Numbered from the stretch's first letter, positions 1 through 6,816 are shown. The stretch is 10,794 nucleotides of DNA from Acholeplasmataceae bacterium (GCA_023230825.1 JALNWO010000048.1:1-10794); one strand, 5' to 3'. Program-made: numbers and translations. Notes: generated by a model not told the origin, from the sequence alone.

Positions 1-39
1 AAAGAAAAAGTAGAGGTTGATGATATTGAAAACAATTAA
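1..39 (+). CDS. Possible C-terminal tail of an upstream gene (partial)
   Basis: Reading from base 1 gives KEKVEVDDIENN and then TAA at 37-39, a charged tail of the sort often seen at a protein C-terminus. If real, the gene enters from the left and overlaps the start of rluD by about 20 bases. In many Bacillota the gene before rluD is lspA (signal peptidase II), but twelve residues cannot test that. The other two frames also stop near here: TAG at 11-13, and TGA at 18-20, which would give a TGATG junction with the rluD start. The frame is therefore uncertain. Confidence 0.3.
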   Translation, partial: KEKVEVDDIENN

Positions 40-925
40 AGTTTCTTTAGAAGCTGAAAAACAGCGATTAGATCTTTTTCTATATGAAAACTATTTTGTA
101 GATGAGAGTCGTAATTATATTCAGAACCTAATAAAATCTGGACAAATTAAAGTAAATAACCAACTTGTTAAAACAGGATACTTATTAAAAGAAGACGATG
201 TGATTTCAGTTGAAATCTCTTCTTTTAACGTTCAAAAACTTGAACCTATCCCAATGAAGTTGGATATTGTCTATGAAGATAATGAGTTAATTGTTTTGAA
301 TAAGCCAAAAGGCCTTGTTGTTCATCCGGCTGATAGTTATACTGAGCCTACTTTGGTTCATGGTTTGCTCGCCTACACTGCCCAATTAAGTGACTTGGGC
401 GGCGAAGATAGACCAGGAATTGTCCACCGTTTAGACAAGGATACTAGCGGTTTACTTTTAGTCGCTAAAAATAACATCATCCATGAATATTTAAGCGAAC
501 AATTTAAAAAACAACAAATTAAAAAGACGTATATTGCCTTAGTTCACCATTCTTTTGATGAAGAAGAAGGAACCATTGACGCGCCGATTGCAAGACATCC
601 AAAACAAAGACTAAAAATGACAGTAACTCCTACTGGTAAGGCCGCCGTTACGCACTTTAAAGTTATAGAAAGATATGACCGGTTAACTCTTATAGAATGT
701 GATTTAGTCACTGGTAGAACACATCAAATAAGAGTCCATCTTGAATTTATTAACCACCCAGTTTTTGCAGATCCACTATATGGCCTTGGTAAACCAGAAG
801 TGTCTGGAGGTCAGTTTTTACATGCAAAAGAAATATCCTTTTATCACCCAATAAAAAAAGAGCAACTCACTTTTTCAGTTAGTTTGCCCTCTTATTTTCA
901 AGATTATTTAGAAAATTTAAAATAG
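20..925 (+). CDS. rluD: RluD-family 23S rRNA pseudouridine synthase
   Basis: This enzyme converts specific uridines to pseudouridine in RNA; RluD proper modifies helix 69 of 23S rRNA. Numbered from the ATG at 20, an S4-like RNA-binding domain covers roughly residues 12-65 and the RluA/RluC/RluD catalytic domain follows. The signature HRLDKDTSG lies at about 136-144 with the catalytic aspartate near 139, and the conserved GRTHQIRVHL lies near 232-241. The length, about 301 residues, is normal for the family. The start is debatable: AGAGG at 12-16 is only 3 bases from ATG-20 but 9 bases from TTG-26, and TTG-17 is also in frame. The 3' end overlaps the convergent rnhC gene by 9 bases. Family assignment is secure; RluD rather than another RluA-family member is inferred from the S4 domain. 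Confidence 0.9.
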   Translation: MILKTIKVSLEAEKQRLDLFLYENYFVDESRNYIQNLIKSGQIKVNNQLVKTGYLLKEDDVISVEISSFNVQKLEPIPMKLDIVYEDNELIVLNKPKGLVVHPADSYTEPTLVHGLLAYTAQLSDLGGEDRPGIVHRLDKDTSGLLLVAKNNIIHEYLSEQFKKQQIKKTYIALVHHSFDEEEGTIDAPIARHPKQRLKMTVTPTGKAAVTHFKVIERYDRLTLIECDLVTGRTHQIRVHLEFINHPVFADPLYGLGKPEVSGGQFLHAKEISFYHPIKKEQLTFSVSLPSYFQDYLENLK

Positions 926-1774
926 TTCCTGTTTCGTGACATTTTTAAAATTAATTTTAGATGTTAATTTTAAGCCTGATACACCTTTGGCCTTAAAGAC
1001 TTTAAGAACTGCATCATCCGCTTCTTTGCCAGCACCTTTTGGAAGTTTGAAACCGATTTTACGGCTGTATTGCTGCATTTTAACTAAAAAGGCGTAACGG
1101 GCAATAATAGAAGCAGCTGCAACACTTATATGAACCTCTTCAGCTTTTGTGTGAAAATCAACATGTCGGTAAACTAAAGTTTCATCTTTTAGGTAGTTGT
1201 AGTATAGATGAGGTGCACAAAATTGATCCAAAATGACAGGTACACTTTGTTTTAATTTGGATGTTGTTTTAACAATAGCCTGGTTATGAAGTAAAGCTTT
1301 GATTTTATTTAAATTGTTGCCTTCCTCAACGAGGCGATTGTATTTAGCTGGTGTTAAAATTAACAGTGAATGGACAATCATTTTAGCAATTTTAGGTGCA
1401 AGTTCGATAATTTGTTTATCACTCATATTTTTAGAGTCTTTAACCCCTAAAGATTCTAAGACAGGGACTTCAGAACGGTTGACAAAAGCCGAACAAACAA
1501 TGATCGGACCAAAAACATCTCCGGTTCCAACTTCATCTGAGCCGATGGCGGGATAATCAACACGATCTAAATGGGTTTTTATGGCAACCACTTCAGCGGT
1601 CACTTCGTCACCTTGAAGTAAGACTTTACCGGTTTTATATGCTAAAATATTAATATCATTGTGTTTGGCATGAAAAAGCAAATAAGGATTTTCATGGTCA
1701 ACTAAGTGATTTTGGTAGACATGATTCAATTTTGCTAACTCTTCGTTGCTAACACTCATTGTATAATGTTTCAT
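917..1774 (-). CDS. rnhC: Ribonuclease HIII
   Basis: RNase HIII cleaves the RNA strand of RNA-DNA hybrids and so clears R-loops and primer remnants. Residues 1-70 form the N-terminal TBP-like substrate-binding domain (DUF3378 type) that separates HIII from HII. The catalytic domain opens with IGSDEVGTGDVFGP at 77-90, where D80 and E81 are the first acidic catalytic pair; D183 in ILDQF and probably E212 in KAEE complete the DEDE-type site, and SVAAASIIARYAF at 217-229 is also conserved. The length of 285 residues is near the usual 290-310. The ATG has a GAGGTG ribosome binding site just upstream on the minus strand. The gene is divergent from mutS2 and converges on rluD, overlapping its last 9 bases. 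Divergence from a mutS2-containing operon matches Bacillus gene order. Confidence 0.95.
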   Translation of the reverse strand: MKHYTMSVSNEELAKLNHVYQNHLVDHENPYLLFHAKHNDINILAYKTGKVLLQGDEVTAEVVAIKTHLDRVDYPAIGSDEVGTGDVFGPIIVCSAFVNRSEVPVLESLGVKDSKNMSDKQIIELAPKIAKMIVHSLLILTPAKYNRLVEEGNNLNKIKALLHNQAIVKTTSKLKQSVPVILDQFCAPHLYYNYLKDETLVYRHVDFHTKAEEVHISVAAASIIARYAFLVKMQQYSRKIGFKLPKGAGKEADDAVLKVFKAKGVSGLKLTSKINFKNVTKQELF

Positions 1775-1795
1775 ATTTCACCTCAACTGCTTTAT

Positions 1796-1807
1796 ATTAT
1801 ACCATAT
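1796..1807 (-). promoter_or_regulatory. Extended -10 promoter of rnhC
   Basis: On the minus strand the bases read ATATGGTATAAT: a perfect TATAAT preceded by TGn, the extended -10 form. The expected start of transcription is near 1789, leaving about 15 bases before the rnhC ATG. No good -35 box lies 17 bases upstream (the bases there read GCCTTT), which extended -10 promoters can tolerate. The same 12-base pattern stands before five other genes of this window. Confidence 0.65.
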
Positions 1808-1830
1808 TTTAAGATAAAAAAGGCGTTATT

Positions 1831-4152
1831 ATGGGTTTTATGACAAAAACACTCGAATTAGATCTCATTTTGGCGAAGATCGCTCAAAAACTAAAATCTG
1901 ATTCCGCGAAACAACAACTGCATCAGTTTAATCCCTCAAAAGAAATCGATGAGATTCATCAAATGCTTGATGAAAGTGTCGATATGTTGAGTTTAATTCA
2001 AAGATTAGGCAGTTTGCCGTTACTACCTGATTTTGATCTTTTCTCACTTTTTAATTATGCCAAAATCGGTCGTGATTATACCCTTCAAGATCTTTTATAT
2101 ATCCGGCTTTTTTTACGGATGGAAAAAGATTTTTTTAATTACTTAAAAGAACGTGATCAATTAAAGATTACGACCCCTCACTTAGATATTTATTTTCAGT
2201 CTTTATCGCGTCATCAACACTTGCTTGATTTAATACAAGAAAAACTTGATGAAGACGGTCTTTTATATGATCACGCAAGTGTAAAATTAAATCAAATTCG
2301 CAAAGATCAAAAAAGATTCGAAAAACAACTTCAAGATAAGTTGCAAAAACTACTAATAGACTACCAGTCTTATTTAAATGAAGCTGTTATCGTCATGCGT
2401 AACAACCGTTTTTGTTTAGCAGTGAAAGATGCCTTTAAAAACAAGATCAAAGGGGTTGTTCACGATGTCTCGGCTTCCAAGCAAACCGTTTATATTGAAC
2501 CTGAACAAACACGTTCCATTACCGCACTTTTAGAAGGATTGAAAATTGAAGAAACAAAAGAGATTGAACAAATTATTCAAGCAATTAGCCAAGCTGTTCA
2601 AAAAGAAGCTGAATCTTTGGTTGTAAACACTGAAGTATTTGTTCACTTAGATTTAGTTCACGCAAAAGCTGCTTATGCTCAAGAAATTGATGGCGTTAAA
2701 CCACTGATCAATCGTGAAGGAACAATCGATTTAATAGATGCAAAACATCCTTTATTAGATCCTAAAAAGGTCGTTCCAATCCGGATTCAGGTGGATAGTA
2801 GAAAAAAGATTGTTCTTATTACAGGGCCCAACACTGGAGGAAAGACCGTTGCCTTAAAGACGATAGGGCTACTTACTCTGATGACCCAAGTAGGGATTTT
2901 GACGCCTTTACAACCAAATAGCCAAATAGCCATTTTTGACCAAATATTTGCCGATATTGGTGATGAACAGTCAATTATTCAATCTTTATCGACCTTTTCA
3001 TCGCATTTGACAAAGATTATTCAAATGACTGAGACTGTTTCCGATCAAAGTTTAATTTTGCTAGATGAACTCGGAAGTGGGACTGATCCGAATGAAGGTG
3101 TTGCATTAGCAATAGCCATTTTAGAGTATTTTAAAGCTTTTAATGTACGGATGGTTGTCACAACTCACTATTCAGAACTTAAAACATACGCTTTCGAGCA
3201 AGCCCACATCCAAACGGCGAGTGTTGCCTTTGATAAAGTGACATTAAAGCCGCTTTACCGCATTCAAATGGGAACAACCGGCTCATCACACGCATTTTTA
3301 ATCGCCAGCCGTTTAGGGTTAAATCAAGAGATTGTTGATGATGCTGAAAAACTGTACGCTGGTAGGCAAACTGACATTGCGAAAATGATGGAAAAATTGA
3401 ATGATGAGCTCGTTCATTTAGAGGCAGAGAAAGAAACTTTATATCAAACCTTAAAAGATGCACAATTTGAAAAAGAAACTTATGAAAGGCAAAAGCACGA
3501 ACTGCTTAAAAAACAAGAGACACTTTTAACATCTATTCGAGACAAAGAAGAGAAAAAATGGCTTCTCAAACAAAAAGAGGCGTTGAGTTTAATTGAAGCT
3601 TTAAGAGAAAAAGATAAATTGTCTAAACCTGAAGCTGCTGAGCTCAAACATCGTTTAAAACAAACAGATGATACAGCTCTAATGATCGAAGATCAAGACG
3701 AGTTACTCGTGGGTGATCGTGTTTACATCTTACCTTATCAAAATTACGGTGAAATTCAAGAAATTAAAAATGGTCACTATATGGTTCGTTTTGGCCATTT
3801 TGAATTGATGTTTCCTAAAAAAGATCTCCAAAAAGATGAAACACCCGCACCTAAAAAAACAACGATTAGACGCCAACCGAAACCTACTTCAGTAGCCTCT
3901 ACTAAAGCGGTCAAACTAGAAGTTGATTTACGTGGTTATCGTTATGAAGAAGTAAAACCTGCTTTAGATGATGCCATCGATGGTGCGATGATTTCGGGTC
4001 TAAGACAACTACGGATTATTCATGGTTTTGGGACTGGAGCAGTTCGCAAGGCTGTCTATGCCTATTTAAAGACAAGTCCTTACGTAAAAGAGTATCGTTA
4101 TGGTGGCGAAGGAGAAGGCTTAAATGGGGTCACGATTATTACCTTAAAATAG
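1831..4152 (+). CDS. mutS2: MutS2 ATPase/Smr-domain protein
   Basis: MutS2 is a MutS paralogue that lacks the mismatch-reading N-terminal domain. In Bacillus subtilis it has been linked to sensing collided ribosomes; in other bacteria it has been linked to suppressing recombination. Lever and clamp helices fill roughly residues 1-300. Walker A is GPNTGGKT at 332-339, and Walker B is LILLDELGSG with D412 and E413. A charged coiled coil runs from about 515 to 620 and a KOW-like module from about 620 to 670. The Smr nuclease domain fills the end, with DLRG at 699-702 and HGFGTG at 731-736. The length of 773 residues matches the usual 780 or so. ATG-1831 sits 7 bases after AAGG (1820-1823); the in-frame ATG at 1840 is too far from it. 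No terminator follows, and the trxA promoter begins 11 bases after the stop. Confidence 0.96.
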   Translation: MGFMTKTLELDLILAKIAQKLKSDSAKQQLHQFNPSKEIDEIHQMLDESVDMLSLIQRLGSLPLLPDFDLFSLFNYAKIGRDYTLQDLLYIRLFLRMEKDFFNYLKERDQLKITTPHLDIYFQSLSRHQHLLDLIQEKLDEDGLLYDHASVKLNQIRKDQKRFEKQLQDKLQKLLIDYQSYLNEAVIVMRNNRFCLAVKDAFKNKIKGVVHDVSASKQTVYIEPEQTRSITALLEGLKIEETKEIEQIIQAISQAVQKEAESLVVNTEVFVHLDLVHAKAAYAQEIDGVKPLINREGTIDLIDAKHPLLDPKKVVPIRIQVDSRKKIVLITGPNTGGKTVALKTIGLLTLMTQVGILTPLQPNSQIAIFDQIFADIGDEQSIIQSLSTFSSHLTKIIQMTETVSDQSLILLDELGSGTDPNEGVALAIAILEYFKAFNVRMVVTTHYSELKTYAFEQAHIQTASVAFDKVTLKPLYRIQMGTTGSSHAFLIASRLGLNQEIVDDAEKLYAGRQTDIAKMMEKLNDELVHLEAEKETLYQTLKDAQFEKETYERQKHELLKKQETLLTSIRDKEEKKWLLKQKEALSLIEALREKDKLSKPEAAELKHRLKQTDDTALMIEDQDELLVGDRVYILPYQNYGEIQEIKNGHYMVRFGHFELMFPKKDLQKDETPAPKKTTIRRQPKPTSVASTKAVKLEVDLRGYRYEEVKPALDDAIDGAMISGLRQLRIIHGFGTGAVRKAVYAYLKTSPYVKEYRYGGEGEGLNGVTIITLK

Positions 4153-4162
4153 TGCTTAAACC

Positions 4163-4191
4163 TTGAAAAAAAAGAAGTTTACGTTTATAAT
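4163..4191 (+). promoter_or_regulatory. Consensus promoter of trxA
   Basis: TTGAAA at 4163-4168 and TATAAT at 4186-4191 are separated by exactly 17 bases, a near-perfect housekeeping sigma factor promoter. Transcription should start near 4198, about 29 bases before the trxA ATG. This is the only promoter in the window with good -35 and -10 boxes but no TGn extension, so trxA is probably transcribed strongly and independently of mutS2. Confidence 0.85.
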
Positions 4192-4226
4192 AGTGTTGTA
4201 AATAAATTGGAAAAGAGGAAATATTA

Positions 4227-4535
4227 ATGATTGATTATCAAGGACAACCGTATCAAGAAATCGTCGGTCAACAAGGACTCGTTGTCGTCCAGTACTACGC
4301 AACGTGGTGTGGACCATGTAAAATGTTAAAACCAGTCTTAGAAGGCTTAAGTGAAGAGATGACCGATACCAAATTTTATCGAATTGATATCGACCAACAT
4401 CGCCCTCAAGCCGTTGAAGCGGGTATTCGTTCTGTACCGACTGTTGTTGTGTACAAAGATGGTGAAGAAGTTGACCGTCAAGCGGGATATCAACCAAAAG
4501 AAAGAATTGCTGCTTGGCTAAATCAACACAAATAA
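4227..4535 (+). CDS. trxA: Thioredoxin
   Basis: This is a cytoplasmic dithiol oxidoreductase that reduces protein disulfides and is itself recharged by thioredoxin reductase. The active site WCGPC is at 27-31 (C28, C31), and the conserved cis-proline is P71 in RSVPTVVVYKDG. The length of 102 residues is typical. The ATG follows AGAGG with an 8-base gap. Its own consensus promoter and terminator suggest a single-gene transcript. It is unusual in one respect: aligned by eye to E. coli thioredoxin, the buried aspartate (Asp26) becomes Q22, the partner lysine (Lys57) becomes R52, and Trp28 becomes Y24. The fold and active site leave little doubt about the family, but these changes could alter redox properties or partners. 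Confidence 0.93.
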   Translation: MIDYQGQPYQEIVGQQGLVVVQYYATWCGPCKMLKPVLEGLSEEMTDTKFYRIDIDQHRPQAVEAGIRSVPTVVVYKDGEEVDRQAGYQPKERIAAWLNQHK

Positions 4536-4537
4536 TG

Positions 4538-4560
4538 AAAGCACTTAAAGTGCTTTTTTT
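4538..4560 (+). terminator. Rho-independent terminator after trxA
   Basis: AAAGCACT (4538-4545) pairs with AGTGCTTT (4549-4556) around a 3-base loop and is followed by a run of T to 4560. The hairpin begins 3 bases after the trxA stop codon and insulates trxA from truB. Confidence 0.88.
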
Positions 4561-4576
4561 ATTACTATAAGTCTAG

Positions 4577-4582
4577 TATAAT
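4577..4582 (+). promoter_or_regulatory. Candidate -10 box for truB-ribF
   Basis: A perfect TATAAT lies between the trxA terminator and truB. It lacks both the TGn extension and a recognisable -35 box, since the bases 17 upstream are the T run of the terminator. If used, transcription would begin around 4587-4590 and leave only about 8-11 bases before the ATG. Weaker -10-like strings (TATAAG at 4566-4571) are alternatives. Confidence 0.4.
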
Positions 4583-4597
4583 AGACATGGTGATTAA

Positions 4598-5446
4598 ATG
4601 GATGGTTTTTTTTTAATCGATAAACCGGCAGGTATGACATCACACGATGTCGTCCGTTTTGTCAAAAAACAATTTAAAATCGATAAAATTGGTCATACGG
4701 GAACTTTGGATCCGTTTGCGACAGGTTTATTAATTTTATGCCTCGGTAAAGCGACCAAATTATCACAAGATTTTATCGATATGGATAAAGAATACGAAGG
4801 CACCATTGCTTTTAATCGTCATTATGACACATACGATACAACAGGAACGGTAATGAAAGAGAAAGTCGCTGCGATTGACTTATCAGATTTAAAAGAAAAA
4901 GTTTCACAAATGGTTGGGGTTTATGATCAAGAACCACCGATGTATTCAGCAATTAAAGTTCAGGGCAAGAAACTATATGAACATGCCAGAAAACAAGAAA
5001 CCATCGATCGAACAAGAAGAACCATCGAAATTTATGACTTTTTATTAACATCACCACTGATAAACAACCATGTTGCCTTCAAAATAAAAGTTTCTAAAGG
5101 AACATATATCCGTAGTGTCGCTGTTGATTTAGCTGAAAAACTAAATACGTATGGTGCTTTAAGTCAATTAAGAAGAACACAAATAGGTCCTTATAAAGTT
5201 GAAAATGCAAAGACGTTAACAACTTTAACTGAGGCAGATTTCATTTCTTTAGACACCTATTTAAAACAGTTTCCAAAATTAATTTTAGAATCTTATTTGA
5301 TTCATCTTGTTAAAAATGGTGTTTATTTAGACGAAAGACAAACGACAATAGATGAAGATTTTGTTGTTTATAGTAAAGATGGGCAAATGATTGCCCTATA
5401 TGAACGAATTAAAACGAATACATATAAACCAAAACTCATTTTATAG
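4598..5446 (+). CDS. truB: tRNA pseudouridine-55 synthase
   Basis: TruB makes the pseudouridine at position 55 in the T-loop of most tRNAs and also helps tRNA folding. The N-terminus FFLIDKPAGMTSHDVV (4-19) and the motif GHTGTLDPFATG (32-43), with catalytic D39, are diagnostic; KGTYIRSVAVDLAE is the conserved late motif of the catalytic core. The last 60 or so residues form the small C-terminal domain. At 282 residues it is slightly shorter than the Bacillus protein (about 309). A stop codon directly upstream in frame fixes the start near 4598; GGTGAT at 4589-4594 is the only Shine-Dalgarno-like element and it is weak. The stop codon overlaps the ribF ribosome binding site, so truB and ribF form one translationally close unit. 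Confidence 0.95.
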   Translation: MDGFFLIDKPAGMTSHDVVRFVKKQFKIDKIGHTGTLDPFATGLLILCLGKATKLSQDFIDMDKEYEGTIAFNRHYDTYDTTGTVMKEKVAAIDLSDLKEKVSQMVGVYDQEPPMYSAIKVQGKKLYEHARKQETIDRTRRTIEIYDFLLTSPLINNHVAFKIKVSKGTYIRSVAVDLAEKLNTYGALSQLRRTQIGPYKVENAKTLTTLTEADFISLDTYLKQFPKLILESYLIHLVKNGVYLDERQTTIDEDFVVYSKDGQMIALYERIKTNTYKPKLIL

Positions 5447-5455
5447 GAGGCTTCT

Positions 5456-6352
5456 ATGAAGATCATTGATGATAACTATAAAAAAATTCATATTGAAGAT
5501 GATATTACTTTAACGATGGGTAATTTTGATGGGCTTCATTTAGGCCATCAACAACTAATCCAACAACTTTTTGAATATCCTGACACCAAACACGCTGTCA
5601 TGACCTTTGACCCACATCCAGCGACTATTTTAAGACAACATCCGTTTAAAACTTTAACGCAAAAAGAAGATAAAATCACTTTGTTTAAACAATACCCACT
5701 AGATTTCATCATTGTTGCTCATTTTGACAAAGGCTTTTCTCATTTAAGTGTTGCTGAATTTATCGAATTTTTAAAGAAAATTCGTGTAAAAAGAATGATT
5801 GTTGGTCGTGATGCTCGTTTTGCGCATCGTGGCGAAGGAACCGTCATAGATCTAGAAAAACACTTTGAAGTCATCGTTTTAGATGATTTACTCTATCAAG
5901 AAACACGGATTTCAACAACGTATATTAAAGACTTTTTAGCTGCTGGTGATGTTTTAAACGCTCATCATCTCTTAAGGCGCTACTACACCATTAAAGGCGA
6001 AGTAGTTCATGGTAATCGTGTCGGAACATCAATGGGGTTTCCAACTGCTAATATCGATTTTGCTAACTACTTTATTCCGAAAGATGGGGTTTATTACACA
6101 AGAATTTTGATTCGTGGTAAATGGTATGAATCGATGACCAATATTGGTAATAATCCGACGATTAATTATAGTGTTTCAAAAAAGCTTGAAGTATATATTT
6201 TAGATTTTAATGAAACCATTTATGGAGAAATGATTGAAATTGCCTTCCATTACTATTTAAGACCTGAGATTAAATACCCGTCAAAAGAAGCCCTTATTGT
6301 TCAATTAAAAAAAGACGAAGAAAACGTCAGAGTACTTTCAAAACAACGATAA
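5456..6352 (+). CDS. ribF: Bifunctional riboflavin kinase / FMN adenylyltransferase
   Basis: RibF phosphorylates riboflavin to FMN and then adenylylates FMN to FAD. The N-terminal nucleotidyltransferase domain (about 15-165) shows MGNFDGLHLGH at 21-31, with the H28/H31 ATP-binding pair, and RISTTYIKDFL at 151-161. The C-terminal kinase domain (about 175-298) shows GEVVHGNRVGTSMGFPTANI at 181-200 and LEVYILDF at 244-251, where E245 is the likely catalytic base. The inner adenylyltransferase motif GRDARFAHRGEG (117-128) is looser than the common GxDFxFG form. AGGAGG at 5445-5450 overlaps the truB stop and lies 5 bases before the ATG, pointing to one truB-ribF transcript as in Bacillus. The 298 residues are a normal length for a two-domain RibF. 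The last codons carry the darA promoter. Confidence 0.95.
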   Translation: MKIIDDNYKKIHIEDDITLTMGNFDGLHLGHQQLIQQLFEYPDTKHAVMTFDPHPATILRQHPFKTLTQKEDKITLFKQYPLDFIIVAHFDKGFSHLSVAEFIEFLKKIRVKRMIVGRDARFAHRGEGTVIDLEKHFEVIVLDDLLYQETRISTTYIKDFLAAGDVLNAHHLLRRYYTIKGEVVHGNRVGTSMGFPTANIDFANYFIPKDGVYYTRILIRGKWYESMTNIGNNPTINYSVSKKLEVYILDFNETIYGEMIEIAFHYYLRPEIKYPSKEALIVQLKKDEENVRVLSKQR

Positions 6353-6363
6353 TATGATATAAT
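6352..6363 (+). promoter_or_regulatory. Extended -10 promoter of darA
   Basis: ATATGATATAAT combines TGn with a perfect TATAAT. It starts on the last base of the ribF stop codon. The start of transcription is expected near 6370, about 19 bases before the darA ATG. There is no clear -35 box. The longer in-frame darA start at 6362 would lie inside this -10 box. Confidence 0.65.
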
Positions 6364-6388
6364 GTTTAAGAAGGAAAGAGGTGTTCTT

Positions 6389-6712
6389 ATGAAAATGATT
6401 ATCGCAATTGTCTCCAATGATGACGCGAACAGAGTCCAAAAATCTTTAGTTAAAGAAAAATTCTTTTCAACAAGACTGTCTTCTACAGGTGGTTTCTTAA
6501 GAGCGGGCAACGTGACCTTTTTAATCGGAGTAAACGATGAAAAAGTTCCTCAAGCTTTAGAAGTTATTGAAGCTCACTCGAAAAAACGGACAAAATTAGT
6601 TCCTAACACGATTGTCAATGAATTTGGCTCATTTTCATCCTTGCCGATTGAAGTAGAAGTCGGAGGAGCAACCGTGTTTGTCCTCAACGTTGATCAATTT
6701 GTTAAAATCTAA
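6389..6712 (+). CDS. darA: Cyclic-di-AMP-binding PII-like protein (DarA/PstA/YaaQ family)
   Basis: Members are small PII-like trimers that bind cyclic di-AMP; the downstream partner is largely unknown. The N-terminus MKMIIAIVSNDD, the motif TGGFLRAGNVTFLIGV (33-48) and the C-terminus VEVGGATVFVLNVDQF (89-104) match the family closely, and 107 residues is the usual length. T28, G35, F36, L37, N41 and G47, which as I recall the Staphylococcus aureus PstA structure line the ligand pocket, are kept, while the N24 and R26 positions appear to be K24 and F26. The loop at about 70-84 lacks the usual PMGG stretch. ATG-6389 has GAGGTG 5 bases upstream, so the longer in-frame start at 6362 is rejected. 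In Bacillus darA lies near tmk and holB; here it sits between ribF and rpsO. Confidence 0.9.
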   Translation: MKMIIAIVSNDDANRVQKSLVKEKFFSTRLSSTGGFLRAGNVTFLIGVNDEKVPQALEVIEAHSKKRTKLVPNTIVNEFGSFSSLPIEVEVGGATVFVLNVDQFVKI

Positions 6713-6721
6713 TTTTATATC

Positions 6722-6749
6722 TTGCAAAATTAAAAAAATATGCTACAAT
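6722..6749 (+). promoter_or_regulatory. Promoter of rpsO
   Basis: TTGCAA at 6722-6727 and TACAAT at 6744-6749 have a 16-base spacer, and TGC directly before TACAAT makes an extended -10 (ATATGCTACAAT). Transcription is expected to start at about G6756, which is the first base of the hairpin in the leader. No terminator separates darA from this promoter, so read-through from darA may add to it. Confidence 0.72.
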
Positions 6750-6755
6750 AATACA

Positions 6756-6816
6756 GGCGGTAACAAGGTAACGGGCTGCCGACCCCTACTTTAGTTATGC
6801 GAAGGAGATAAAAGAA
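6756..6816 (+). promoter_or_regulatory. Structured rpsO leader, candidate S15 autoregulatory element
   Basis: The 61-base leader opens with GGCGG (6756-6760), which pairs with CUGCC (6776-6780) and includes a G-U next to a G-C pair. The loop holds a tandem GGTAAC repeat (6759-6764, 6767-6772). The second copy, GUAAC (6768-6772), can pair with GUUAU (6794-6798) just before the AAGGAG ribosome binding site (6802-6807), forming a pseudoknot. GGG (6773-6775) with CCC (6783-6785) is a competing stem. S15 is known to repress its own mRNA through leader structures in several phyla, E. coli by a pseudoknot, and G-U/G-C motifs feature in its RNA sites. The role here is inferred. Confidence 0.5.

Noticed and set aside
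944..975. A+T-rich inverted and direct repeats after the rluD stop as a bidirectional terminator
   Set aside because: They lie within the rnhC coding sequence, have no G+C-rich stem or clean T run, and are expected by chance in such A+T-rich DNA.
1299..1556. Plus-strand open frame inside rnhC
   Set aside because: It lies opposite the RNase HIII catalytic region and its hydrophobic stretch is a translation artefact; no ribosome binding site.
1804..1815. ATATTTTAAGAT as a mutS2 promoter
   Set aside because: It resembles the pnp promoter but lacks the G of TGn and would start transcription inside the ribosome binding site (1820-1823). Other weak options are TATTAT at 1795 and TATAAT at 1762 without a -35; none could be chosen.
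3179..3463. Minus-strand open frame inside mutS2
   Set aside because: Shadow of a conserved gene without supporting features.
4156..4497. Open frame on the minus strand opposite trxA
   Set aside because: It is an antisense shadow of trxA and its promoter, with no recognisable domain.
6362..6388. Longer start for the DarA-family gene at 6362
   Set aside because: The extra codons overlap the -10 box TATAAT (6358-6363) and have no ribosome binding site, while ATG-6389 has GAGGTG at good spacing and matches the family N-terminus.
6301..6510. Minus-strand open frame across the ribF-darA junction
   Set aside because: It runs antisense to two well-supported genes and across the darA promoter.
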